Shown: positions 1-5,699 of the stretch, one piece after another
How positions within the stretch are numbered: position 1 is the stretch's first letter
Layout: each line of letters begins with the position of its first letter
From: Planctomycetota bacterium
Lineage (GTDB): Bacteria; Planctomycetota; Phycisphaerae; WQYP01
DNA length: 5,861 nucleotides
Direction: 5' to 3'
Assembly (NCBI GenBank): GCA_021809365.1
Contig: JAKBAC010000186.1
Coordinates: 1-5,861, forward strand
Position numbers and translations under genes: made by a program
The notes under the pieces: generated by a model
What the model was told of the DNA's origin: nothing
What the model saw: only the letters and a program-made list of their open reading frames with translations
Databases searched by the model: none

Positions 1-1
1 G

Positions 2-31
2 TTGTGGCACATTGTAAAAATGCCGCCACAA
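2..31. repeat. 7-bp inverted repeat upstream of the first gene
   Basis: TTGTGGC at 2-8 is repeated in perfect inverted form as GCCACAA at 25-31, with 16 bases between. The right arm covers the place where a -35 element would sit for the TATAAT box at 45-50, so it could be an operator for a repressor or activator. It could also be the stem of a terminator or an RNA hairpin from a gene to the left, although no T-run follows. The repeat is seen directly; its function is inferred. Confidence 0.4.
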
Positions 32-44
32 TGGTTGCTTTGAG

Positions 45-50
45 TATAAT
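45..50 (+). promoter_or_regulatory. -10 promoter element giving a probable leaderless mRNA
   Basis: A perfect TATAAT ends six bases before the ATG at 57, which puts the expected transcription start at or within a base or two of the start codon. No Shine-Dalgarno sequence precedes that ATG. There is no convincing -35 hexamer at the normal distance (22-27 reads GCCGCC), so an activator or an alternative sigma factor may be needed. Confidence 0.55.
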
Positions 51-56
51 GCGACA

Positions 57-728
57 ATGAAGAAAAGTGGCAACCCATCGACTGAATCAGCGCCGGCGGT
101 TTCGGCACAGGTGACGATTGAATCCTTATCGATTCCGCTGCTGGCAACATGGGCAACATGCGGCCTGTATATGTTCTTGCCACCCGCAATGACACTGGGG
201 CCGAGGTGGCTGCTGCTGGCAGTGGTATCCCTGGTGCAGATTCCGTTGGTTATTTTTCGTATGCGACGGAAGTTTTTTCAGAGCCACGCCTGTGGACATC
301 TGACCGCCGGGTTGATCACTTTATTTGCCGGCTATTCACTGTATACCCTGTTGCGGGATTTGCCGGTGCATCATGACGCACCGGTGGCCATGCTGAAAGC
401 CGCTGGATTACTTTGGGTGATGAATGTACTGATTTTTGCGTTCTGGTATTGGCGGCTTGATGGCGGTGGTCCGCATGCGAGAGCGATGCGGGGACAGCAC
501 CAGACGGGGTGTTTCCTGTTTCCGCAAATGACCATGAAAAATGGCGATCCGTCCTGGTCGCCGCGGTTTTTGGATTATTTATTCGTGGCGTTTACCACCA
601 GCACGGCGTTCTCACCGACGGACACACCGGTGCTGTCGCGCTGGGCGAAAATACTGACGATGTTGCAGGCGATCATTTCTCTGGGCGTGGTGGTGCTGGT
701 GGCGGGTCGGGCCATCAACATCATTTAA
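57..728 (+). CDS. Small polytopic membrane protein, DUF1345/ion-channel-like
   Basis: This 223-residue protein is very hydrophobic, with likely membrane segments near residues 25-42, 50-67, 81-99, 111-131 and 198-219. The last part (about 170-223) has the layout of a pore loop plus inner helix of two-TM channels: an aromatic stretch DYLFVAF, a TTSTAFSPTDTP segment, then a hydrophobic helix ending in AGRAIN. Where potassium channels have TxGYGD, this protein reads TAFSPTD, so it is not a canonical potassium filter. The same arrangement (Y-F-F, S-x-x-D, R, then helix ending in N) recalls the uncharacterised DUF1345 membrane family. The N-terminal 20 residues are polar and probably cytoplasmic. 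The start is the only ATG near the upstream TATAAT box; without a ribosome-binding site it is likely translated as a leaderless message. It converges with the HEAT-repeat gene. Substrate and role are unknown. Confidence 0.75.
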   Translation: MKKSGNPSTESAPAVSAQVTIESLSIPLLATWATCGLYMFLPPAMTLGPRWLLLAVVSLVQIPLVIFRMRRKFFQSHACGHLTAGLITLFAGYSLYTLLRDLPVHHDAPVAMLKAAGLLWVMNVLIFAFWYWRLDGGGPHARAMRGQHQTGCFLFPQMTMKNGDPSWSPRFLDYLFVAFTTSTAFSPTDTPVLSRWAKILTMLQAIISLGVVVLVAGRAINII

Positions 729-749
729 CGCTCCATTACCGGTCGAAGG

Positions 750-3077
750 TCAGCGGGCCTGCTTGAGAATCAATTTCGACGCCTGATTGCTCGCCACGTT
801 CAAGGCACCCAGCGATTCCGCGGCGGCGGAGCGCACGGTGGCATCGGATTCATGCGCCACTTCATGGATCAACGCGTCAATATCCGCACTGTCCAGGTGA
901 TTACCGAGATTGCGGGCTGATTGCGCCAGGCTCATATAAAGCGCGGTACGCACAGGCACTGGCGCGGACGCGCTGTTCAGGGCCGCGTGGGCCAGAAGTT
1001 TCTGCGCCTCAGGATTGCGAATCTGCCCCAGAGCTTCCGCCACCGCGATCAACACTTTGTTGTCAGACGATTGCATCGCCAATTTCAGTGCCGGCATGGC
1101 TTTGTTCACATCGTAAATGCAGGCGCGATTCATCGCCATAAGTCGCAATTCATGGGCGGCTCGCAAAGCGAAGGCGGTGGATTGTTCCGCGTTAATGGGC
1201 TGACTGCCCAGGGCGGCCATAATATCGCGATAGCTCTGTTGCACGGTCTGTTCCGTGGCCCCGGTGGGAATTACCTCAATGGTCGGGTCATTGACAAATT
1301 CCGCATGCAGCGCCGGCAATTCCGAAGCGGAACCCATAACCAAAGTCGGCGTGTCGCGCAGAAGATAATCTGTCGCGGCGTACTGCTGATACTGTTCCGC
1401 GGCTTGTTTGCCCGGCAAGATAACCAAGCCGATATATGGCACGCCGATGGAGCGCGTCACCGCCTGGGCGACCGTCGGCGCATCAATGACACGGTAGTCG
1501 GCCCGCAGGCGGGCTTTCATTTCATTGCGGATTTGAATGTCGGAATTCACCAGAATTGCCACAGGCTTGGTGGATTGCGCCACAGCTTCCGCAAGCACCG
1601 GAACGACCTGGGTGGATCCAACAAAGGCTTTGGCCGGATTGGCCAGGGCCAACGCACTGGCGGCTTCAAAGCGGACTGCGGGATCGGGATAGGCAATCGC
1701 CTCAACGAGCGGCGATGGAATATTTCCCTTTCCTACAAGGCATTCAACGCCTCCCGTCTGCTGGAGGGCCTGGATGGTTTTGAGAACCAGTGGACTGTTG
1801 TCCGCTTGCAGGGCCAGACTGAGAACGGGATTGAGATACCGCGGCCCGGCGGCCACGGCGTAATAATGAGCCATGGGCTGCCCGGCCTTAATGGTTGGAT
1901 CGGTGGCCCCCGCGGGCAGATTAATTTCGCGCCGCATCGCGGCGGCCAGCCAAAGGCTGATGGCGGCGGAATTGTCTGGATTCAGTTTGAGCGCGGCCTC
2001 ACAGGCTCGCATGGTCTCAATATCTTTCCAGATCGGTGTGGGCACCGGCACGCCTACGACATTATTAAGCCCGGCATCGTAATACCAGACCGGATTGGTA
2101 ACTTCATTAGGATGATTGGCGGCCACCGACGGCGCATTATGGTAATACGATTCAGCCAACAAAAGAAATAACTCCGATGCGCTCATTTGACTGAAATCCG
2201 CAGTCGGATGCAGCTTGCAAATTCGGGAGATAGCCGCATCGGCAGCCTTTTTAAGATCAGGAGCCGAAGCCCGGTCGGTTGCAATGGCCTTGAGATAAGG
2301 CAATGCCTGCAGATAGCCGATATGCCCCAGCACCCGCACAATTTCAATTTTTTCAGGTGTTGATGGCGTGGCCAACTGACGCACCAGAGGATTAATCAGG
2401 GGTTTTCCAAGATCGCACATCATCCGAATAATGGTGGGGCCATAGCTGGTATCAGACGGACTGTTCAGAAATTGAATGAAAAATGGTGCGGCGAATTCGC
2501 CGGCGGCGCGGAGTCGCTGGCGGGAAACATAATATGCACGCGGGCTTTCCACCATCGCTTTAATCGCGGCAATGATGCGGCCAGGATTGCGCGCGACGGC
2601 CAAATGGCCCTTTTCCAGCAGAGCGGAAATTTCCGCGGAGACTTTCTTCAGTGGTTTGTTCTGTTGATTGCCGATGAGGATTTCCGACACATTGCGGCCA
2701 TGGGCAGCCGCCTCAAAAGCATGCAGCGCATCGACCGGCGATGGCTTGGCGGCCAGAAAGGCCTGACCGCAATTTTTGGCGAGTTGTTCTTTTCCGAGAA
2801 GAGAATAATGCAAAAACAAATCAGCATTGTTCACCAATGCTGACGGAACCGCGGCGGCCGCGGTACCCGACATCGTGCCGGCAGCCTGCTGCGCCTGAAT
2901 AGGAAGCTGCGGCATGGCCCAGCCTGTCAGGGCCACCGCAACCGCGGCACTTAGTGCCATGCGTCTGATCCGACGATTTGTTTCATTCCGATGAACCAAA
3001 CAGTTGGCCGGGACCGTCACTTCCCACTGGTTGTGACAATCCTGTTGCATCCATTGAACAGACCGCGATTTGAGCAT
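750..3077 (-). CDS. Exported HEAT-repeat protein with embedded pseudo-receiver-like domain
   Basis: I chose the ATG at 3077 (775 residues) because GGAGG lies four bases upstream; an in-frame ATG at 3095 has no such site. After a long N-region, the stretch RRIRRMALSAAVAVALTGWA (35-54) followed by PIQAQQ looks like a signal peptide, so the protein is probably periplasmic or anchored. Residues about 194-289 and 407-494 contain helical pairs of HEAT type (for example VRVLGHIGYLQALPYLKAI and DPAVRFEAASALALANP). Residues about 295-384 look TPR-like (ALKLNPDNSAAISLW). Residues about 505-621 alternate strands and helices like a CheY receiver (VAILVNSD, YRVIDAP, IGLVIL, TPTLVMGS, IEVIPTG), but strand 3 has no phosphoacceptor Asp and strand 5 has no Lys. 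HEAT-like repeats resume at about 630-770 (IAVAEALGQIRNPEAQKLL; SDATVRSAAAESLGAL). A scaffold or protein-binding role is inferred; no enzymatic motif is seen. Specific partners are unknown. Confidence 0.85.
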   Translation of the reverse strand: MLKSRSVQWMQQDCHNQWEVTVPANCLVHRNETNRRIRRMALSAAVAVALTGWAMPQLPIQAQQAAGTMSGTAAAAVPSALVNNADLFLHYSLLGKEQLAKNCGQAFLAAKPSPVDALHAFEAAAHGRNVSEILIGNQQNKPLKKVSAEISALLEKGHLAVARNPGRIIAAIKAMVESPRAYYVSRQRLRAAGEFAAPFFIQFLNSPSDTSYGPTIIRMMCDLGKPLINPLVRQLATPSTPEKIEIVRVLGHIGYLQALPYLKAIATDRASAPDLKKAADAAISRICKLHPTADFSQMSASELFLLLAESYYHNAPSVAANHPNEVTNPVWYYDAGLNNVVGVPVPTPIWKDIETMRACEAALKLNPDNSAAISLWLAAAMRREINLPAGATDPTIKAGQPMAHYYAVAAGPRYLNPVLSLALQADNSPLVLKTIQALQQTGGVECLVGKGNIPSPLVEAIAYPDPAVRFEAASALALANPAKAFVGSTQVVPVLAEAVAQSTKPVAILVNSDIQIRNEMKARLRADYRVIDAPTVAQAVTRSIGVPYIGLVILPGKQAAEQYQQYAATDYLLRDTPTLVMGSASELPALHAEFVNDPTIEVIPTGATEQTVQQSYRDIMAALGSQPINAEQSTAFALRAAHELRLMAMNRACIYDVNKAMPALKLAMQSSDNKVLIAVAEALGQIRNPEAQKLLAHAALNSASAPVPVRTALYMSLAQSARNLGNHLDSADIDALIHEVAHESDATVRSAAAESLGALNVASNQASKLILKQAR

Positions 3078-3296
3078 AAAGCCTCCGCAATACATGGCGT
3101 TCCAAAAATGTCATAGAGTCGGTGTTACCCGCTCCGCCAAAAAGCTTCCCCGATTACCTCGGCTGCAAGGAGCCGCTTTGCCCGCAGCGAAGCGGGACTA
3201 TTCTGCGAAGAATATCCCGTCCACCCGGGCCGCGGCACTGCTGCGCCCGATCTCGTCCGTGGCCAAATAGGGCACCTTCCCTGCCACGGTGGGTGC
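3078..3296 (-). promoter_or_regulatory. Long structured leader RNA of the HEAT-protein gene (possible riboswitch or ncRNA)
   Basis: Between the consensus promoter and the HEAT-protein ATG lie about 215 bases without a plausible gene but with dense secondary structure. In transcript order there is a 5' pseudoknot-capable element (3257-3297). It is followed by a hairpin with arms 3215-3218/3209-3214 and 3199-3204/3194-3197 and loop 3205-3208. Next comes a CCCGC/GCGGG hairpin at 3181-3196, then a CGGCT/AGCCG hairpin at 3160-3175. A short T5 run follows at about 3138-3142, but no strong stem stands directly before it. The second and third elements share 3194-3196, so they cannot both form fully. 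I do not recognise a known riboswitch, 6S, SRP, tmRNA or RNase P consensus. It may be a 5' UTR element or an independent small RNA. Confidence 0.45.
3082..3086 (-). promoter_or_regulatory. Ribosome-binding site that decides the HEAT-protein start
   Basis: On the minus strand GGAGG is followed by CTTT and then ATG at 3077. The spacing is short but the match is strong. The in-frame ATG at 3095 is preceded only by a T-rich stretch and GGAACGCC. Confidence 0.7.
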
Positions 3297-3297
3297 C
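3257..3297 (-). promoter_or_regulatory. Pseudoknot-capable element at the transcript 5' end
   Basis: In the minus-strand transcript GGCACC (3297-3292) pairs with GGTGCC (3276-3271). CCGTGGC inside the loop (3289-3283) is the perfect complement of GCCACGG (3263-3257), which lies seven bases past the first stem. The two helices are interleaved, so they form either an H-type pseudoknot or two alternative hairpins. It starts within a few bases of the predicted transcription start. The pairing is seen directly; folding and ligand control are inferred. Confidence 0.4.
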
Positions 3298-3298
3298 G

Positions 3299-3326
3299 AT
3301 TATAGACCACTGGTGCGGTGTGTCAA
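3299..3326 (-). promoter_or_regulatory. Perfect-consensus sigma70-type promoter
   Basis: Minus-strand TTGACA (3326-3321) and TATAAT (3304-3299) are separated by 16 bases. Both hexamers match the housekeeping consensus exactly. The 30 bases upstream of the -35 box are AT-rich (about 3327-3356), like an UP element. Transcription should start near 3292-3296 and run toward the HEAT-protein gene. Such a strong promoter is often found before stable RNAs or highly expressed genes. Confidence 0.75.
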
Positions 3327-3507
3327 AGAAAATTCGCATTATTTTCAATTATTCCCCTGAGGGGGTGTGGCAATAATTGCGGGCACCGGTGGCATTTAGG
3401 CGTAAAACACGCGGTGCAAGCACATGCGATTAAAAGGGGTTGGGGCGGTCTGGGTACCGTGCTACGGATTAATTGCTACGCGCCGTTGAGGCCTGTGTGC
3501 CGGTTAT
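3327..3507. other. Intergenic spacer between the ATPase and the HEAT-gene promoter
   Basis: No supported gene lies here. On the ATPase (minus) side I see no good intrinsic terminator; the stop is followed by AAATAA and a GC-rich stretch without a strong stem and T-run. Small symmetric motifs are present: the odd palindrome GCAATAATTGC at 3370-3380, the 8-bp palindrome CACCGGTG at 3384-3391, and CCCC-TGA-GGGG at 3354-3364. They lie about 30-70 bases upstream of the -35 box of the HEAT-gene promoter and could bind regulators, but they are short enough to be chance. Confidence 0.4.
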
Positions 3508-5364
3508 TTAAAAATCGGTCAAGGATCGGGGGGGAAACGCGGCACGCAGCGCATTGAGCACGGCCAGCAGATCAATGATTTCCTGGGAAACGGCACCCGC
3601 CACCGGAGGTAAAACACCAAATGCCGCCAATACCATGCCAATAAGACTCAGCGCCATGCCACCCAGAGCGCTTTGCAACGCAACCGTTCGCATACGTCGG
3701 CTGATATGAAAGAATTCATCAACTTTTTTCAGAGAACTATCCATGATGACCGCCCCGGCGGCCTCGGTGGTAATTTCGCTGTTCTGGCCCAACGCCACGC
3801 CCACCGTCGCGGCCAGCAGCGCCGGTGCGTCATTGATGCCATCACCGATATAAAGCGTTCGGGCTTTTCGCGTTTCCGCTTTTACAATCTCCAATTTTTC
3901 TTCGGGACTTTTGCCGGCATGCACTTCCGATATTCCCACCCGCTGGGCCAGATAACGCACCTCGGATTCGCGATCACCCGATACCAGCATCAGGCGATCA
4001 AAACGGTGTCGCGGGCCAAGATGCTGCACAAATGATACACCTTCAGCCCGCGGTTCATCCCGGAACTGAAAGGTCGCAAAATACACGCCATCAAGAAGAA
4101 TCACGCATTCCAGCCCACTGGTGGGCGGCGGAAGTATTCCGGCCAGGGAGGAATCGCGTGCCACGAGTTGGCGGCGGCTGGTAATTTCCACCTGATGGCC
4201 GGCGATGGATCCGGTAAGCCCGGCACCGGGTGGTTCACTGATCGCGGCGGCCTCCCGCAGGGACAAACCGGCATCCGCCGCGGCCCTCACAATGGCACCG
4301 GCCAGGGGATGTTTGGAATAGCGTTCCAAACTGGCCGCGAGCAACAGGATTTCCTGAGTGTCAATTCCGGAGCGGGCATGCAGCGCGGCAAGGCTAGGTT
4401 CCCCATAAGTCAATGTGCCGGTTTTGTCGAAAATAATCGTGCGGCACCCCTCCACCTGTTCAAGCACCACCGGCTTTTTAATAATAATGCCGCGGCGGGC
4501 GGACAGGGAGATGGCACCGATAATCGCCACTGGAATGGCAATTAAAAGTGGGCACGGTGTTGCGATTACCAGCACCGCCAGAAAACGCACCGCCTGTCCG
4601 CTGACAATCCACGCCAGAATTGCCACTGCCACTGCCAGTGGCGTATAAAATGCGCCCAGTTGATCGCCGAGCCGGCGCAGGTAGGGACGATCACGTTCAC
4701 TGGCCTCCATCACGCGCATGATTTTGGCATAACGCGAATCGACCGCGCGCTGGGTCGCCTGGATGTCCAAGACGCTTTCGCCATTGATCGCGCCGGAAAG
4801 CACATTGGAGCCGGGGGTTTTAGAAATTTTGAATGGCTCCCCGGTAAGATATGCTTCATCCATGACGCCGTGGCCCTCCGTTACCACGCCGTCCACAGGG
4901 CAAAGTTCATGCGGAAACACCTGCAAATTATCTCCGACGGCAACATCATTGAGTGCAATATCGACAATTTGATTGCCTTGCTTTTTATGAGCAATCTGCG
5001 GCATGCGACCCGCCAGAGCACGCAGCACCGATGACGCACTACCCACCGCATAGCGTTCCAGAGCCTCTCCGCCGGAAAGCATCAAGACCACCAACGCTCC
5101 GGCCAGATATTGGTCCAGCAGCGCCGCTGTAACAATGGAAATACCCGCCAGCAGGTCGGAGCCAAATTGCCGACGCAATAATTTAATCAGCAACTCACCT
5201 ACCAGGGGCACGCCGCCGAGCACCAGCGTGATCAGCAGCGGCATATCGTAAACGGAAGGAAGCAGATGCAGAATAAACCGCACGAATAAATTGACAAGAA
5301 TGCCGATCACGGCGAGGAAGGCGATGAAGCTCTGCCGTTTTTCCCATACCATTTTGAAATACAT
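3508..5364 (-). CDS. P1B-type heavy-metal-translocating ATPase, atypical TPCPL type, no N-terminal HMA domain
   Basis: This 618-residue protein has the full catalytic set of a P-type ATPase. There is an actuator loop TGEP (174-177), phosphorylation site DKTGTLT (313-319), the P1B nucleotide-binding HP dipeptide in SKHPLAG (352-353), VSGDR (461-465) and the hinge GDGINDAP (507-514). Eight membrane segments are expected: about 11-33, 41-63, 69-84, 86-103, 239-256, 259-285 and two at 562-607. The sixth carries TPCPL (269-273) in place of the usual CPC, CPH or SPC. The last segment reads [15 protein letters not shown], with Q594, E595, D598 and N604 as possible metal ligands. It starts directly at the first membrane helix and lacks a CxxC HMA domain or His-rich tail. 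The family pumps metal ions out of the cytoplasm using ATP; the metal cannot be named here. GAGAG seven bases before the ATG is the ribosome-binding site. It is co-directional with, and 10 bases from, the small ORF upstream. Confidence 0.93.
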   Translation of the reverse strand: MYFKMVWEKRQSFIAFLAVIGILVNLFVRFILHLLPSVYDMPLLITLVLGGVPLVGELLIKLLRRQFGSDLLAGISIVTAALLDQYLAGALVVLMLSGGEALERYAVGSASSVLRALAGRMPQIAHKKQGNQIVDIALNDVAVGDNLQVFPHELCPVDGVVTEGHGVMDEAYLTGEPFKISKTPGSNVLSGAINGESVLDIQATQRAVDSRYAKIMRVMEASERDRPYLRRLGDQLGAFYTPLAVAVAILAWIVSGQAVRFLAVLVIATPCPLLIAIPVAIIGAISLSARRGIIIKKPVVLEQVEGCRTIIFDKTGTLTYGEPSLAALHARSGIDTQEILLLAASLERYSKHPLAGAIVRAAADAGLSLREAAAISEPPGAGLTGSIAGHQVEITSRRQLVARDSSLAGILPPPTSGLECVILLDGVYFATFQFRDEPRAEGVSFVQHLGPRHRFDRLMLVSGDRESEVRYLAQRVGISEVHAGKSPEEKLEIVKAETRKARTLYIGDGINDAPALLAATVGVALGQNSEITTEAAGAVIMDSSLKKVDEFFHISRRMRTVALQSALGGMALSLIGMVLAAFGVLPPVAGAVSQEIIDLLAVLNALRAAFPPRSLTDF

Positions 5365-5374
5365 TATGAAGCTC

Positions 5375-5515
5375 TCAATGAGACTTGCGGATCATACGCA
5401 GCATTTTCAGATTGATCGACGCGAATTTTATAAGCTGCCAGGGCACAAATGTGCGAAAGAATCGCGTCATTCGTGTGGGTCGGGGGGCAAAGGGTACGGA
5501 ATCATCGTTTCTCAT
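5375..5515 (-). CDS. 46-residue basic small protein upstream of the metal ATPase
   Basis: The ORF runs from ATG at 5515 to TGA at 5375. GGAG (5527-5524) sits seven bases before the ATG, at ideal spacing, and is formed from the last codons of the oxidoreductase remnant. The stop lies 10 bases before the ATPase ATG, and the TGA merges into the ATPase ribosome-binding site (TGAGAG), which suggests translational coupling. The protein has an acidic start (MRNDD), a proline-rich linker and a basic, hydrophobic C-terminal helix, [18 protein letters not shown] followed by MIRKSH. Spaced W, F, L, I and K residues suggest an amphipathic or membrane-surface helix. It has no cysteines and only one histidine, the last residue, so it is not an obvious metal chaperone. 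Function is unknown; it may be a small partner of the ATPase or of the upstream oxidoreductase. Spacing and residue pattern favour a real gene over chance. Confidence 0.6.
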   Translation of the reverse strand: MRNDDSVPFAPRPTRMTRFFRTFVPWQLIKFASINLKMLRMIRKSH

Positions 5516-5519
5516 GGCA

Positions 5520-5699
5520 TCACTCCGGAATAAGCCACCACAATGGCTTGGCCTTCGCTTTATAGATAAACATATAGTGCAGAATTTTTTTTATCCAATT
5601 ATAAATGTCCTTGGGGGAAACAACGGTAACCTGATGGGAAGCCGGCAACCTGCGGCGGACGAACAACGCGGCGGTATGTCCGGCGATTCCGGCACCTAG
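5520..5699 (-). pseudogene. Truncated, internally deleted FAD/NAD(P) oxidoreductase (sulfide:quinone oxidoreductase-like)
   Basis: From 5699 the minus strand reads LGAGIAGHTAALFVRRRL, then PASHQVTVVSPKDIYNWI. This is the beta-alpha-beta dinucleotide fold with GxGxxG at the N-terminus of flavin disulfide-type oxidoreductases; the GHTAA and VTVVSP pattern is that of SQR-like members. A full protein would have nearly 400 residues. Here the text switches after about YNWI to KKILHYMFIYKAKAKPLW and a natural-looking end WLIPE with TGA at 5520. This looks like the family C-terminal tail, so most of the enzyme appears deleted in frame. The C-terminal assignment is less certain than the N-terminal one. 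Upstream of 5699 homology stops at once and no in-frame start of the family type exists. The open frame continues to an ATG at 5810 only through the antisense of a structured RNA. It is non-functional as an oxidoreductase. Confidence 0.6.

Noticed and set aside
921..2171. Long open frame (416 codons) on the plus strand.
   Set aside because: It lies wholly antisense to the HEAT-repeat gene and its translation is rich in G, R, H and Q with no recognisable domain. It is a GC-driven shadow of the real coding strand.
3354..3364. CCCC-TGA-GGGG as a terminator for the ATPase gene.
   Set aside because: The loop is only three bases, the stem four, and there is no T-run after it on the minus strand. 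It also lies about 145 bases past the stop.
3118..3376. Several short overlapping open frames on both strands in the leader region.
   Set aside because: They have no ribosome-binding sites, no recognisable motifs and arginine/proline-rich compositions typical of GC-rich non-coding sequence. The RNA-structure reading explains the region better.
5598..5603. Minus-strand TATAAT within the oxidoreductase remnant, a possible replacement promoter for the small ORF and ATPase.
   Set aside because: The best -35 candidate (TTGTTT) is only 14 bases away and the surrounding region is AT-rich coding sequence, so support is too weak to annotate.
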